This document shows positions 40,744-51,238 of a stretch of DNA of 64,000 bases, piece by piece. Position 1 is the first letter of the stretch. Each line of letters starts with the position of its first letter. The notes under the pieces are model-generated. The model was not told where the DNA came from and made no database searches. It saw only the letters and a program-made list of their open reading frames with translations. This stretch comes from Propioniciclava sp. MC1595. GTDB lineage: Bacteria; Actinomycetota; Actinomycetes; Propionibacteriales; Propionibacteriaceae. Position numbers and translations under genes: made by a program. The DNA is taken from assembly GCF_017569205.1 (NCBI RefSeq), contig NZ_CP071870.1, forward strand, positions 992,001 to 1,056,000, written 5' to 3'.

Positions 40744-40765
40744 CGAGCTCAGAGGGGGCCCTTCC

Positions 40766-42112
40766 ATGGCTGAGACGATGACCCGCGCGCAGCGGCTGGA
40801 CCGGCTGCCGTTCACCCGCAAGCACGGCAAGTTGCTGGTCGGGTCCGGCGTCGGCTGGGCCCTGGACGCCATGGACGTCGGCCTCATCTCGTTCGTCATG
40901 GCCGCGCTCGGCGCCCAGTGGGGCCTCGCCCCCGACATGCTCGGCTACATCGCCATGATCGGCTTTGTCGGCATGGCCGTCGGCGCCTCGCTCGGCGGCT
41001 GGCTCGCCGATCGGTTCGGCCGCCGCAACGTGTTCGCGCTGACGCTGGTCGTGTACGGCATCGCAACCGGGGCATCCGCCCTCGTGCCGGGACCCGAGGG
41101 CATCGGCATCATGGCGGCGGTCGCGATCCTCGCCACGCTGCGCTTCTTCGTCGGCCTCGGCCTGGGTGCCGAGCTGCCCGTGGCGTCCACGCTCGTCAGC
41201 GAGTACGCGCCCAAGGCGATCCGCGGACGCGTCATCGTCGGCCTGGAGGCCTTCTGGGCCGTCGGCTGGATCATGGCGGCACTGCTCGGCTACTTCCTCA
41301 TCCCCGTGAGCGAGGACGGCTGGCGTTGGGCCCTCGGCGTGGGCATCGTGCCGACCCTGTACGCGCTGTACGTCCGCTTCGGGCTGCCGGAGTCGGTCCG
41401 CTACCTCGAGAAGCAGGGCCGCGTCGAGGAGGCCGAGGCCGCCGTCCGCATCTACGAGGAGGCCGCGAACGTCCCCGCCGTGCCCAGCCCGGACCAGGGG
41501 GCGTCCGCCAACACCGCGACCGAGTCCATCTGGTCGCCGCAGTACCGCGTCCGCACCGCAGCCCTGTGGATCGTGTGGTTCTGCATCAACCTGTCCTACT
41601 ACGGCGCCTTCATCTGGATCCCGAGCATCCTCGTCGGGCGGGGCTTCCCGCTGGTGCGCAGCTTCGGCTTCACGCTGATCATCACGCTGGCCCAGCTGCC
41701 CGGCTACGCGGTCGCCGCCTGGCTCATCGAGGTGTGGGGACGCCGCATCACCCTGTCGGTGTTCCTGCTCGGCTCGGCGATCTCCGCGGGCCTGTTCGGC
41801 TTCGCGCCCACCGAGACCCTCATCATCGTCTTCGGCTGCATGCTGTCCTTCTTCAATCTCGGCGCCTGGGGTGCGCTGTACGCGGTGGGCCCGGAGCTCT
41901 ACCCGACCGGCGTCCGGGGCACCGGCACCGGCGCGGCCGCCGGGTTCGGGCGTATCGCGTCCATCATCACGACCTCGCCGTGGTTCGTGCCGGTCCTCCT
42001 CGCCGTGGGCGGCGTGGCGCTGCCGTTCAGCGTGTTCGGCGTCGCGTTCCTCATCGCCGCGGGTGCGGCGCTGCTGCTGCCCGAACAGCGGGGAACGGCG
42101 CTGGCCGCCTGA
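40766..42112 (+). CDS. MFS transporter, metabolite:H+ symporter type
   Basis: A 448-residue protein with twelve hydrophobic segments. The loop 2-3 motif is GGWLADRFGRRNVF, and family marks include GLGLGAELPVASTLVSEYAP and LPESVRYLEKQGR, as in aromatic-acid or sugar symporters. The substrate is not predictable. AGAGGGGG lies before the ATG. A strong transketolase gene follows with its own promoter. Confidence 0.88.
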   Translation: MAETMTRAQRLDRLPFTRKHGKLLVGSGVGWALDAMDVGLISFVMAALGAQWGLAPDMLGYIAMIGFVGMAVGASLGGWLADRFGRRNVFALTLVVYGIATGASALVPGPEGIGIMAAVAILATLRFFVGLGLGAELPVASTLVSEYAPKAIRGRVIVGLEAFWAVGWIMAALLGYFLIPVSEDGWRWALGVGIVPTLYALYVRFGLPESVRYLEKQGRVEEAEAAVRIYEEAANVPAVPSPDQGASANTATESIWSPQYRVRTAALWIVWFCINLSYYGAFIWIPSILVGRGFPLVRSFGFTLIITLAQLPGYAVAAWLIEVWGRRITLSVFLLGSAISAGLFGFAPTETLIIVFGCMLSFFNLGAWGALYAVGPELYPTGVRGTGTGAAAGFGRIASIITTSPWFVPVLLAVGGVALPFSVFGVAFLIAAGAALLLPEQRGTALAA

Positions 42113-42245
42113 CCCCTTCCGCCGAGCCCTCGGCGAACGGGTTTGGCAACTACAGCCGCATCGGGCACGCGCCCGGCCACGGTGCCCTAGGCTCCGAACG
42201 AAGCAGTTTGCTTGCCTGATCGCCGACCGGAGGAATACTTCGACC

Positions 42246-44315
42246 ATGTCTGAACTCACCTGGACCGAACTCGACCGCAAGGCGGTCGACACCGCGCGTG
42301 TGCTGGCCGCGGATGCCGTCGAGAAGGTCGGCAACGGCCACCCAGGCACCGCGATCTCTCTGGCCCCGCTGGCCTACCTGCTCTACCAGAAGGTCATGAA
42401 GGGCGACCCCGCCGACGACCGCTGGCTCGGCCGCGACCGCTTCGTCCTGTCCGCGGGCCACAGCTCGATCACGCAGTACTCCCAGCTGTTCCTGGCCGGC
42501 TACGGCCTCGAGATGGCCGACCTGCAGGCGCTGCGCACGTGGAACTCCAAGACCCCCGGCCACCCCGAGTTCGGCTGGACCAAGGGCGTCGAGTGCACCA
42601 CCGGCCCGCTGGGCGCCGGCGTCGCCAACGCGGTCGGCTTCGCGATGAGCGCCCGCCGCGTCCGCGAGATGCTCGACCCGAGCGCCGTCCCGGGCGAGTC
42701 GGTCTTCGATCACGACGTCTACTGCATCGCCGGTGACGGCTGCATGCAGGAGGGCGTGGCGTCCGAGGCGTCCTCGCTGGCCGCCACCCAGAACCTGGGC
42801 AACCTGTTCCTGTTCTACGACGACAACCGGATCTCGATCGAGGGCGACACCAAGATCGCGTTCTCCGAGGACGTCCAGGCGCGCTACGCCGCGTACGGCT
42901 GGGACACGTACCACGTCGACTTCACCAACGGCTTCACCACGTACGAGGAGAAGGTCGCCGAGCTCTACGACGTCATCGAGAAGGCGCGCGCGGTCAAGGA
43001 CAAGCCGCACTTCATCAAGGTCACCACGATCATCGGCTGGCCGCTGCCCAACAAGGCCGGTGACCACAGTGTCCACGGCTCCAAGCTGGGCGGCGACGAG
43101 ATCGGCGCGATGAAGGAGCTGCTCGGCTTCGAGAACACCCCGTTCGCGATCGACGACGCCGTCGTGGCCTACACCCGCCAGAACGCCGCCGACCGGGCCG
43201 CCGAGGCCAAGGCCGAGTGGGAGCCCCGCTACCAGGCGTGGCGCGAGGCCAACGCCGACGGCGCCAAGCTGCTCGACCGCATCCTGGCCAAAGAGGCCCC
43301 CGAGGGCCTCGACGAGGCGCTCCCGGTCTTCGAGCCCGGCTCGCTGGCCACGCGCGCGGCGTCCGGACAGGTGCTCAACGCGCTGGCGTCCGCGGTGCCC
43401 GAGCTGTGGGGTGGCTCGGCCGACCTCGCCGGCTCGAACAACACCACGATGAAGGGCGTCGACTCCTTCATCCCCGAGGAGCGCAGCAGCCACGACTTCA
43501 CCGGACGCCCCGGCGGCCGGACGCTGCACTTCGGCATCCGCGAGCACGCCATGGGCAACATCATCAATGCGATGGCCATGGACGGGCTGACCCGGCCCTA
43601 CGGCGCCACGTTCCTGGTGTTCTCCGACTACATGCGGACGCCGCCGCGCCTGGCCGCGCTGAGCCACGTCAACCCGGTGTACGTGTGGACGCACGACTCC
43701 GTCGGCGTCGGCGAGGACGGCCCCACCCACCAGCCGGTGGAGCACGTGATGAGCCTGCGGCTCATGCCGGGCCTCAACGTCGTCCGCCCGGGCGACGCCA
43801 ACGAGACCGCCCAGGCGTGGGCGCAGATCCTGCGAACCAAGGACCACCCGTCTGCGCTGATCCTCTCCCGTCAGAACATGACCACCTTCGACCGCTCCGA
43901 GGGCTCCGGCTTCGCCGCGGCGTCCGGCGTGGCCAAGGGTGGCTACGTCCTGAAGGAGGCCTCGGCCGAGCCCAAGGTCATCCTCGTCGGCACGGGCTCG
44001 GAGCTGGAGCTCGCCGTCGCCGCGGCCGAGAAGCTCGAGGGCGAGGGCGTCCCCGCCCGCGTCGTCTCGCTGCCCTGCGTCGAGTGGTTCAAGGAGCAGG
44101 ACGAGGCCTACCAGGCCGAGGTGCTGCCCACCGATGTCCCGAAGGTCGTCATCGAGGCCGGCACCCCGGTCGGCTGGAAGGACCTGCTGGGCGCCAACAC
44201 CGAGGCCGTCGGGATCGACCACTACGGCGCCTCGGCCGACGCCAAGACGCTGTTCAAGGAGTTCGGCATCACCGCCGACGCCGCGGTGGAGAAGGCGAAG
44301 GCCCTGATCGGCTGA
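42246..44315 (+). CDS. tkt: Transketolase
   Basis: A 689-residue full-length transketolase. The thiamine diphosphate motif is GDGCMQEGVASEASSLA through LFYDDNRISIEG, with HPGTAISLAPLAY near the N-terminus and GPTHQPVEH, DYMRTPPRLAAL in the Pyr domain. It interconverts pentose, tetrose, hexose and triose phosphates. GGAGG precedes the ATG. TAGGCT at 42188-42193 is a likely -10, giving a leader of about 50 bases. Confidence 0.97.
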   Translation: MSELTWTELDRKAVDTARVLAADAVEKVGNGHPGTAISLAPLAYLLYQKVMKGDPADDRWLGRDRFVLSAGHSSITQYSQLFLAGYGLEMADLQALRTWNSKTPGHPEFGWTKGVECTTGPLGAGVANAVGFAMSARRVREMLDPSAVPGESVFDHDVYCIAGDGCMQEGVASEASSLAATQNLGNLFLFYDDNRISIEGDTKIAFSEDVQARYAAYGWDTYHVDFTNGFTTYEEKVAELYDVIEKARAVKDKPHFIKVTTIIGWPLPNKAGDHSVHGSKLGGDEIGAMKELLGFENTPFAIDDAVVAYTRQNAADRAAEAKAEWEPRYQAWREANADGAKLLDRILAKEAPEGLDEALPVFEPGSLATRAASGQVLNALASAVPELWGGSADLAGSNNTTMKGVDSFIPEERSSHDFTGRPGGRTLHFGIREHAMGNIINAMAMDGLTRPYGATFLVFSDYMRTPPRLAALSHVNPVYVWTHDSVGVGEDGPTHQPVEHVMSLRLMPGLNVVRPGDANETAQAWAQILRTKDHPSALILSRQNMTTFDRSEGSGFAAASGVAKGGYVLKEASAEPKVILVGTGSELELAVAAAEKLEGEGVPARVVSLPCVEWFKEQDEAYQAEVLPTDVPKVVIEAGTPVGWKDLLGANTEAVGIDHYGASADAKTLFKEFGITADAAVEKAKALIG

Positions 44316-44331
44316 TCGTCGACCGACTGCA

Positions 44332-44365
44332 CGAGGGGCGCCACCCGCTGGGGTGGCGCCCCTCG
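44332..44365 (+). terminator. Terminator after tkt
   Basis: A perfect 15-bp stem CGAGGGGCGCCACCC with a four-base loop GCTG, 17 bases after the stop. Confidence 0.85.
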
Positions 44366-44460
44366 CGCGTGGCGGCGTTGCCAACCTGTGACCCGACCGA
44401 TTCGGAACTGTCAGCCCGCTGAATTACGATGTCGCGGAGGAAGCCAGCACCAGGAGCCGC

Positions 44461-46227
44461 ATGACCGACCACCCCACCCAGCCCTTGCCCACCGTCGAAC
44501 CGCGCAGGCGGGGCGGCGGGCGCCTGGCCGCGATCATCGCCGGCGGGGTCGTGCTGCTGGCCGGCGGCGCCTACGGTGCCGGCTACGCGATGGCGGGCGA
44601 GACCCTGCCGCCGAAGACCGTCATCGAGGGCGTCCCCGTGGGCGGGCTGGCACCGGCCGACGCTGAGGCGAAGCTGGTCCAGGAGCTGGCGGCCAAGGCC
44701 GACGCCCCCATGACGCTCACCTCCGGCGAGCACGCGATCAGCAAGGCCCCCGCCGACCTCGGGCTGGGGGTGGACGCCGCGGGCTCGGTCCGTCAGGCGG
44801 CCACCGGGAAGTCGTTCGACCCGCGCGTGATCTGGGATAACCTCACCGGCGGCACCGACCACCCGGCCGTGGTGGCGCGTGACGACGAGAAGCTGGCGGC
44901 CGCGGCGTCCGAGCTGGCGCAGCTGGTCAACGCCGAGCCGGTCAACGCCGAGCTCGCGATGGTCGAGGGCACCCCCACGCTCACCGAGGGCGCCAACGGG
45001 CGCACGCTCGACGCGGCGGCGACGCAGGAAGCGCTGGCCGAGGCCTACCTCCACCAGACCGACGTCACCGCGGTCGTGGAGGAGAACGAGCCCGACATCA
45101 CCACCGCCGAGGCGCAGGAGACGCTCGACACCGTCGCCACCCCGGCCCTGTCGGCCCCCATCACCGTCGCGGCGGGTGACAAGACCTTCGAGGTCACGCC
45201 CGAGATGATCGCCCCGGCGCTCACCTTCGAGCCGGCCGACGGCTCGATCAAGGTCAACGTCGACCAGGACGTGCTGCTGGAGCAGGCGACCAAGTCGATC
45301 GCCGGCCTGGGCCTCGACGAGCCGAAGGACGCGAGCTTCACCTTCGAGGGCGGCAAGCCCAAGATCATCCCGTCCGTCGACGGCATGGGCGTCGACAAGG
45401 AGGAGTTCGCGAAGGTCGTCCAGGAGGCGATGGTCAAGCCGTCCGAGCGCACCGCCACGGTGACCGTCGCCCAGCAGAAGGCGAAGTTCACCACCGAGAT
45501 GGCCGAGAAGCTCGGCGTCAAGGAGATCACCGGCGAGTTCACCACCTACTACCCCGCCACCGCCTACCGCATCACCAACATCGGCAAGTCGGCGCGCCTG
45601 ATCAACGGGGTGTTGCTCAAGCCCGGTGAGGTCTTCGACATGAACAAGGTGCTCGGCCCCCGCACGCTCGCGCGCGGCTGGGCGGCCGGCGGTGCCATCG
45701 ACGGCGGCCGCGTCGTCGAGCGCATGGGCGGCGGCATCTCGCAGACCACCACGACGACCTTCAACGCCATGTTCTTCGCCGGGCTGGAGGACATCTACCA
45801 CAAGCCCCACTCGCTGTACTTCAGCCGCTACCCGATGGGGCGTGAGGCGACGCTCGACTACAACTCGGTCGACATGAAGTTCAGGAACGACACCGAGTAC
45901 GGCGTCCTGATGCAGGCCTTCACCAACAACCCCAAGCAGGGTGCGCAGGGTTCGATCACCGTGCGCGTGTGGTCGACCAAGAAGTACGACGTCAAGGCGA
46001 CGAACCCGGTCCAGAGCAACTTCAAGGACCCGGGCCCCGCCATCAAGGACGACTCCGCGATCTGCAGCCCCCAGAGCGCCATGCGGGGCTTCACCGTGAC
46101 CTACAACCGCCAGTTCTTCCAGAACGGCAAGCTGGTCCGCACCGAGCCCTTCAAGTGGACGTACAACACGCTCACCCCGGTGGAGTGCACCAACCCGAAC
46201 GCCAAGCGCGACCGCATCGAGCGCTGA
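44461..46227 (+). CDS. VanW-family protein with PG-binding-4 domains
   Basis: A 588-residue protein. One N-terminal membrane anchor (LAAIIAGGVVLLAGGAYGAG) is followed by two repeats of a PG_binding_4-like domain and a C-terminal VanW domain (GKSARLINGVLLKPGEVFDM, ERMGGGISQTTTTTFNAMFF, YFSRYPMGREATLDY). The family is common in Gram-positives and linked to the cell envelope. The exact function is unknown. GGAG lies before the ATG; TACGAT at about 44426 is a possible -10. Confidence 0.9.
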   Translation: MTDHPTQPLPTVEPRRRGGGRLAAIIAGGVVLLAGGAYGAGYAMAGETLPPKTVIEGVPVGGLAPADAEAKLVQELAAKADAPMTLTSGEHAISKAPADLGLGVDAAGSVRQAATGKSFDPRVIWDNLTGGTDHPAVVARDDEKLAAAASELAQLVNAEPVNAELAMVEGTPTLTEGANGRTLDAAATQEALAEAYLHQTDVTAVVEENEPDITTAEAQETLDTVATPALSAPITVAAGDKTFEVTPEMIAPALTFEPADGSIKVNVDQDVLLEQATKSIAGLGLDEPKDASFTFEGGKPKIIPSVDGMGVDKEEFAKVVQEAMVKPSERTATVTVAQQKAKFTTEMAEKLGVKEITGEFTTYYPATAYRITNIGKSARLINGVLLKPGEVFDMNKVLGPRTLARGWAAGGAIDGGRVVERMGGGISQTTTTTFNAMFFAGLEDIYHKPHSLYFSRYPMGREATLDYNSVDMKFRNDTEYGVLMQAFTNNPKQGAQGSITVRVWSTKKYDVKATNPVQSNFKDPGPAIKDDSAICSPQSAMRGFTVTYNRQFFQNGKLVRTEPFKWTYNTLTPVECTNPNAKRDRIER

Positions 46228-46239
46228 CGCGGGCGCGGG

Positions 46240-46770
46240 TCACACCCGCGTGAACCCCTCCGGCGCGGAGTCGCCGCGCACCTGGACCGAGCGCGCCCCC
46301 ATGCGGGTGGCCCACCAGGCCGCGGCGACGACGACGTCCTCCGGTGCCGACGGCAGCGTCACCCACTCGCCCTCGAAGCGCGCCCGGGCGTCCCCGAAGG
46401 TGGCCCACTCGCCCCACGGTGGAACCGAAACCGGCGGCGTCCGGCCCTTGAGGAGGGTCGAGATCCGCCCCACCCAGCAGTCACCGGACGCCCCGGCCCG
46501 GTCGGCGAGGTCGTCCAGCAGGTCGCGGGGCGCGGACTCGGGACGGCGTCCCAGGGCTACCGCCACGCGGCGGATCGCCCGCACCCGCTCCCGCGGCACG
46601 ACGTGCTCGAGACCCCGGCGGTCAATGACCCCGACGGCGGCGGCGTCCAGCGAAGTCACGAAGCCCAACACCTCGGCCGGACCCTGCTCGCCGGCCACCA
46701 GCAGGCTCACCCGTTCACCCAGCGCAAGGGCGGGGGAGAGGGCGGCGACGACATCGTCGGACGGCTGCAT
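46240..46770 (-). CDS. Hypothetical protein, SH3-like N-terminus
   Basis: A 176-residue protein. The first 65 residues look like a small beta-barrel ([39 protein letters not shown]). The C-terminal half is mixed. It resembles the N-terminal part of GNAT acetyltransferase-neighbour proteins beside fdxA in other actinobacteria (from memory). AGGAGG lies before the ATG. It is divergent from fdxA. Confidence 0.6.
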   Translation of the reverse strand: MQPSDDVVAALSPALALGERVSLLVAGEQGPAEVLGFVTSLDAAAVGVIDRRGLEHVVPRERVRAIRRVAVALGRRPESAPRDLLDDLADRAGASGDCWVGRISTLLKGRTPPVSVPPWGEWATFGDARARFEGEWVTLPSAPEDVVVAAAWWATRMGARSVQVRGDSAPEGFTRV

Positions 46771-46839
46771 CGAACCTCCTGCGAGCGGTTGTACAGTGGG
46801 CGCATCCCATTGTCGGGGACGAGCAAGGAGACATCTGCA

Positions 46840-47160
46840 ATGACCTATGTGATCACCCAGCCGTGCGTCGACCTGAAGGACCTCGCGTGCGTCGAGGAGT
46901 GCCCGGTCGACTGCATCTACGAGGGCAATCGCATGCTCTACATCCACCCCGACGAGTGCGTCGACTGCGGCGCCTGCGAGCCGGTCTGCCCGGTCGAGGC
47001 CATCTACTACGAGGACGACGTCCCCGCCGACCAGGCCCAGTTCTACGACGCCAACGTGAAGTTCTTCGACACGATCGGCAGCCCCGGCGGCGCCGCCAAG
47101 ATGGGCAAGATCGACGCCGACCACCCGATCGTCGAGGCGCTCCCGCCCCAGGGCGAGTGA
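46840..47160 (+). CDS. fdxA: Seven-iron ferredoxin, FdxA type
   Basis: A 106-residue actinobacterial 7Fe ferredoxin. Cys9, Cys17, Cys21 and Cys25 lie in the first half ([19 protein letters not shown]) and [12 protein letters not shown] supplies the second cluster set at residues 40-50. The C-terminal extension after residue 60 is typical of the mycobacterial/streptomycete form. TACAGT near 46794 and AAGGAG before the ATG mark its expression signals. The GTG of dapC overlaps its stop. Confidence 0.95.
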   Translation: MTYVITQPCVDLKDLACVEECPVDCIYEGNRMLYIHPDECVDCGACEPVCPVEAIYYEDDVPADQAQFYDANVKFFDTIGSPGGAAKMGKIDADHPIVEALPPQGE

Positions 47161-48257
47161 GCGCCGGGCTGTCGGGCCGCCTGCCCGACTTCCCCTGGGA
47201 CACCATCGCGGCCGCCCGGGCCACCGCCCGGGCGCACCCCGACGGCATCTGCGACCTGTCGGTCGGCACGCCCGTCGACCCGGTGCCCGAGGCCGCGATC
47301 CGCGCCCTGTCCGACGCTGCGGCCGACTGGGCCGGCTACCCCACGGTGTGGGGGACGCCCGCGCTGCGCCAGGCGATCCGCGAGTACATGGAGCGCCGGT
47401 GGTCCTCGGTGCCGCTGCGCGACGAGAACGTCCTGCCGGTCATCGGCACCAAGGAGCTCGTCGCCCACCTCCCGCTCCAGCTCGGCGTGGGCCCCGGCGA
47501 CACGGTCGTGATCCCCACGACCGCCTACCCGACCTACGAGGTCGGCGCGCGCATCGCGGGCGCCGAGGTGCTGGCCACCGACGACCCCGACGAGGCGGCG
47601 GCCGCGCGCCCCGCGCTCATCTGGATCAACTCCCCGGCCAACCCGCACGGCGCGACGCTCGACCCGGCGCAGCTCAGGCGCTGGGTGGACGCCGCCCGCT
47701 CGGTCGGTGCCCCCCTGGCCTCCGACGAGTGCTACGGCGAGTTCGGCTGGGACGCCGAGCCCGTCAGCGTGCTGCACCCTGACGTGTGCGGCGGGACGCC
47801 GCAGGGCCTGATCGCCGCCCACTCGCTCAGCAAGCGCAGCAACATGGCCGGCTACCGGGCGGGCTTCCTCGCCGGGTGCGCGGGCCTGCTGGGCGAGCTG
47901 CTCGAGGTGCGCAAGCACTCCGGCCTGATGGTCCCCGGCCCGGTGCAGGACGCCATGATGACCCTGCTGGGCGACCACGACCACGTCGAGGAGCAGCGCC
48001 GCCGCTACCTCGACCGGCGCGCGGTGCTGAGGCCGGCGCTCGAGGCGGCCGGGTTCAGGATCGACCACTCCGAGGGGTCGCTGTACCTGTGGGCCACCCG
48101 GGGCGAGGACTGCCGCGCCACCGTCGACTGGCTGGCCGAGCGCGGCATCCTCGCCGCGCCGGGAGACTTCTACGGCGCGGCCGGGCGGCAGCACGTGCGG
48201 ATCGCGCTCACGGCGTCCGACGAGCGGATCGCGGCAGCGGCAGCCCGCTTGGCCTGA
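47157..48257 (+). CDS. dapC: Succinyldiaminopimelate transaminase
   Basis: A 366-residue class I/II aminotransferase. The PLP lysine is in [12 protein letters not shown], the Asn in NSPANPHGA and the phosphate-binding Arg in MAGYRAGF. It makes N-succinyl-LL-2,6-diaminopimelate for lysine and peptidoglycan. The call rests on the conserved actinobacterial fdxA-dapC order and on dapD, dapE and dapA nearby. The GTG start overlaps the fdxA stop (GTGA). Confidence 0.93.
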   Translation: MSAGLSGRLPDFPWDTIAAARATARAHPDGICDLSVGTPVDPVPEAAIRALSDAAADWAGYPTVWGTPALRQAIREYMERRWSSVPLRDENVLPVIGTKELVAHLPLQLGVGPGDTVVIPTTAYPTYEVGARIAGAEVLATDDPDEAAAARPALIWINSPANPHGATLDPAQLRRWVDAARSVGAPLASDECYGEFGWDAEPVSVLHPDVCGGTPQGLIAAHSLSKRSNMAGYRAGFLAGCAGLLGELLEVRKHSGLMVPGPVQDAMMTLLGDHDHVEEQRRRYLDRRAVLRPALEAAGFRIDHSEGSLYLWATRGEDCRATVDWLAERGILAAPGDFYGAAGRQHVRIALTASDERIAAAAARLA

Positions 48258-48299
48258 CCGCCGCGGCGAAGCGGGAGGCACGACCAGGGCTTGGGTTCT

Positions 48300-49166
48300 T
48301 CAGCGTTTCGCCGTGGGGGTCGGCGCGTTGTCGAAGGTGATGGTGACGGTGGTGGCGTCGGTGGTCTCGCCGAGCCACGGTGCGAACGAGGTGGTGCTGG
48401 CCGTCCAGTGGCGCCCGCCGACCTCGACGCTCCCCAGCCCGTAACGGGCGTGGTTGGCGACGGCGAGGTGGGCGGCCGACCACGCGAGCTCGGAGTCGGC
48501 GGCCTTGACCGTCACCGTGGTGCCGGTGCGCGACACCTTGCTCGACTCGGGCAGCGTCTTCTCCAGGAACTCCGCGAGCCCCGCCGGGTCGCCGGGCGGG
48601 GGAGCCTTCACCAGGCAGGTGAACGACGCGGGCGTCTCGCCCGTCAGCGCCGACGCCAGCCGGCGCGCGTTCTCGACGTGGCGGACGTAGCCCTTCGGGT
48701 GCCCCGACCGCTGGACCGCCTGCGCGACGTCGTTGACGTCGCCGCTGCGCCAGTTCGGCACCTTGACCAGGGCGTCGTAGAACTTGCCCGAGGCGTAGTA
48801 GGGCTCCTGCACCTGCTCCTCGGTGCCCCAGCCCTGCGACGGCCGCTGCTGGAACAGCCCCAGGGAGTCGCGGTCGCCGTAGTCGATGTTGAGCATCCCC
48901 GACTCCTGGTACACCGTCGCCAGCGCGATCGTGGACGCCCTCGGCGCCAGCCCGCGCTGCGTGGCGACGCCCACGATGATCGAGGCGTAGTGCGCCTGCT
49001 CGGGCGAGATCGGCACGGTGAGGTCGGCGACGTGCGCCGTGCACTGGTCGGCCAGCGGCAGCGGCTTCTTCTGGTAGGCGTACAGCACCGCCAGCCCCGC
49101 CACGACCGCCACCGCGAACAGCGCCGTCACCAGCAGGGCGACGACCACGCGCCGGATGGCCCCCAA
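48300..49166 (-). CDS. Membrane-anchored lysozyme-fold (SLT-like) protein
   Basis: A 288-residue protein. One N-terminal membrane helix (VVVALLVTALFAVAVVAGLA) precedes a lysozyme-like domain, with a likely catalytic Glu in ALATVYQESGMLNIDYGDRD and SLGLFQQRPSQGWG. The C-terminal 90 residues are unassigned. It probably cleaves or binds peptidoglycan. The start is uncertain: a TTG at 49166 with GAGG upstream, or a GTG at 49148. It follows dapD by nine bases on the same strand. Confidence 0.72.
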   Translation of the reverse strand: MGAIRRVVVALLVTALFAVAVVAGLAVLYAYQKKPLPLADQCTAHVADLTVPISPEQAHYASIIVGVATQRGLAPRASTIALATVYQESGMLNIDYGDRDSLGLFQQRPSQGWGTEEQVQEPYYASGKFYDALVKVPNWRSGDVNDVAQAVQRSGHPKGYVRHVENARRLASALTGETPASFTCLVKAPPPGDPAGLAEFLEKTLPESSKVSRTGTTVTVKAADSELAWSAAHLAVANHARYGLGSVEVGGRHWTASTTSFAPWLGETTDATTVTITFDNAPTPTAKR

Positions 49167-49174
49167 CGCGCGCC

Positions 49175-50107
49175 TCAGTTCGCGTGCAGGGCGGCGTTGA
49201 GCTCCACGACCTGCCCCTGGCGCGGCTTGACGGCCACGGCGCCGGTGACGGAGTCGCGGTAGAACAGCAGCCCGTTCGTGCCGGACAGTTCGGCGGCCTT
49301 GGCCACCGCGCCGTCGGGGAGGGTGACCTTGGTGCCCGCCGTCACGTACAGGCCGGCCTCGACGACGCAGTCGTCGCCCAGCGAGATGCCGATTCCGGCG
49401 TTGGCGCCGAGCAGGCACCGCTCGCCGACCGAGACCTGCTCCTTGCCGCCGCCGGACAGCGTGCCCATGATCGAGGCGCCGCCGCCCACGTCGGAACCGT
49501 CCCCGACCACGACGCCGGCCGAGATGCGGCCCTCGACCATCGAGGCGCCGAGCGTGCCGGCGTTGAAGTTCACGAAGCCCTCGTGCATGACCGTGGTGCC
49601 CTCGGCCAGATGGGCGCCAAGCCGGACGCGGTCGGCGTCGGCCACCCGCACGCCCGACGGCACGACGTAATCGACCATGCGCGGGAACTTGTCCACGCCG
49701 AACACCGTCAAGTGACCGTGCGTGGCGCGCAGCGCGGCCCGCTTCTCCTCGAAGCCCTCGACCGCGCAGGGGCCGGCCGAGGTCCACACCACGTTGGGCA
49801 GGACGCCGAAGATACCGTTCAGGTTGATCGTGCGCGGCGCGCACAGGCGGGCCGAGAGCAGGTGCAGGCGCAGGTAGGCATCAGCCACGGACGCCGGTGC
49901 GGCGTCCAGGTCGACCTCGGTGCGCACGACCTCGAGCCGGACGCCGCGGGTCTCGTCGGTGCCCTCCGCGGCCTTCAGGGTGGCCGGGGCGTCCTCGCCG
50001 GTCGCGGCACCCAGCGCGGGCGAGGGGTACCAGACGTCGAGCACGTCACCGGAGGTCGTCGTCGTGGCCAGGCCCCAGCCCCAGGCGGGGCGCACGGAAG
50101 TCGTCAT
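49175..50107 (-). CDS. dapD: Tetrahydrodipicolinate N-succinyltransferase, actinobacterial type
   Basis: A 310-residue enzyme of the actinobacterial DapD group with a hexapeptide left-handed beta-helix ([40 protein letters not shown] in outline, [20 protein letters not shown]). It transfers succinyl from succinyl-CoA in the lysine pathway. The ATG at 50107 has TAGGCT seven bases upstream. Together with dapC and dapE it shows use of the succinylase branch. Confidence 0.95.
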   Translation of the reverse strand: MTTSVRPAWGWGLATTTTSGDVLDVWYPSPALGAATGEDAPATLKAAEGTDETRGVRLEVVRTEVDLDAAPASVADAYLRLHLLSARLCAPRTINLNGIFGVLPNVVWTSAGPCAVEGFEEKRAALRATHGHLTVFGVDKFPRMVDYVVPSGVRVADADRVRLGAHLAEGTTVMHEGFVNFNAGTLGASMVEGRISAGVVVGDGSDVGGGASIMGTLSGGGKEQVSVGERCLLGANAGIGISLGDDCVVEAGLYVTAGTKVTLPDGAVAKAAELSGTNGLLFYRDSVTGAVAVKPRQGQVVELNAALHAN

Positions 50108-50130
50108 GACGACCAGCCTACCGACCGGGG

Positions 50131-51171
50131 TCAGGACCAGGTCACCGTGGCCGGCTGCTTGGTCAGGTCCACGGTGTAGGTGCGCTCGCCCTTCATCGGG
50201 GCGGTCGCCTCGGTGGTGAGGCCGTCGCGGCTGACCGTCGCGGTCGCGTTCACCTCGAAGGGGAAGGTGCCGGTGGCCAGCATGGTCTCTGGGTCCAGGG
50301 TCGGGGCGAAGCCGGCCCACGGGTCGTTGACCTGCGCGAACTTCACCGAACCCTCGGCCACCTCGACGCCGGTGGTGTCGACGCCGAACGGGCAGTTCGC
50401 GGGGCGCGACTCGGTGGCGGCGAGGCACTCGTCGAAGCGGCCCTTGACCGCGCCGAACACGGTGTCGGTGCCCAGCTGGGACAGTCCCACGGTCAGGTCG
50501 AGGACCGACTCGAGCTGGGCGGGGGTGGACACGACGGCGGTCGGCTCGCCGGTCAGGGCCACCAGGTCGGAGACCGGGGCGGCGGTGTAGGTGCCCGGGA
50601 ACACGGGGTTGACCTCCTCGGTCAGCTCCACGCCGTTGACGGTGAGCGCCCGGCGCTCGGGGACGGTGAGGTCGGCGGTGCCGTCGGCCACCTTCCAGGA
50701 CCCGCCCTGCTCGGTGAGGGTGATGGTCGTGCTGACCGGCTCGCCACCGAGCAGGTAGCTGACGCCCACCGTGGGCGCGGTCTCGGTGCCGCCCAGCTCG
50801 CCGGCCTGGACGTCGGTGATCGGCGTCGCCTCGTGGGCCTTGGCCAGCACCTCGTCCGTCAGCAGGGTCGTGGACGCCGGCTGCTCGGCCAGCTGCGCGA
50901 GCGCGCCCGCGGCGTCCCCGTCGGCGACGGCCTGCAGGTAGCCGACCGCGGCCCCCCGCATGGCGTTCTCGCGGTTCTGCCGACTGGTGGTGACCGCGAA
51001 CCAGGCGACGCCGGCCATCAGGGCCAGGACCAGCACGGCCGAGGCGATCCACACCAGCGGGCTGGGGCCGGGGGCGGGCTGCTCCACCGCCAGGACGGCG
51101 GTGGCCTCGTCCGACGGCTCGTCCGCGAACGGGGTCGGCAGGGCCTGGGTGGGCTCGTCGGGGTGGTTCAT
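50131..51171 (-). CDS. Hypothetical membrane-anchored protein
   Basis: A 346-residue protein. A Pro/Glu-rich N-terminal cytoplasmic stretch is followed by one membrane helix ([20 protein letters not shown]) and a large outside domain with tandem beta-rich sections ([36 protein letters not shown]). This architecture is common beside actinobacterial cell-wall genes. GAGGAG precedes the ATG. It is divergent from dapE. Function unknown. Confidence 0.7.
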   Translation of the reverse strand: MNHPDEPTQALPTPFADEPSDEATAVLAVEQPAPGPSPLVWIASAVLVLALMAGVAWFAVTTSRQNRENAMRGAAVGYLQAVADGDAAGALAQLAEQPASTTLLTDEVLAKAHEATPITDVQAGELGGTETAPTVGVSYLLGGEPVSTTITLTEQGGSWKVADGTADLTVPERRALTVNGVELTEEVNPVFPGTYTAAPVSDLVALTGEPTAVVSTPAQLESVLDLTVGLSQLGTDTVFGAVKGRFDECLAATESRPANCPFGVDTTGVEVAEGSVKFAQVNDPWAGFAPTLDPETMLATGTFPFEVNATATVSRDGLTTEATAPMKGERTYTVDLTKQPATVTWS

Positions 51172-51238
51172 TGCTGACTCCTCGTGAGGTCGGGGACCAC
51201 CGAACATCTTGCCACGCCCCCGCGGCTAGGCTGCGCCC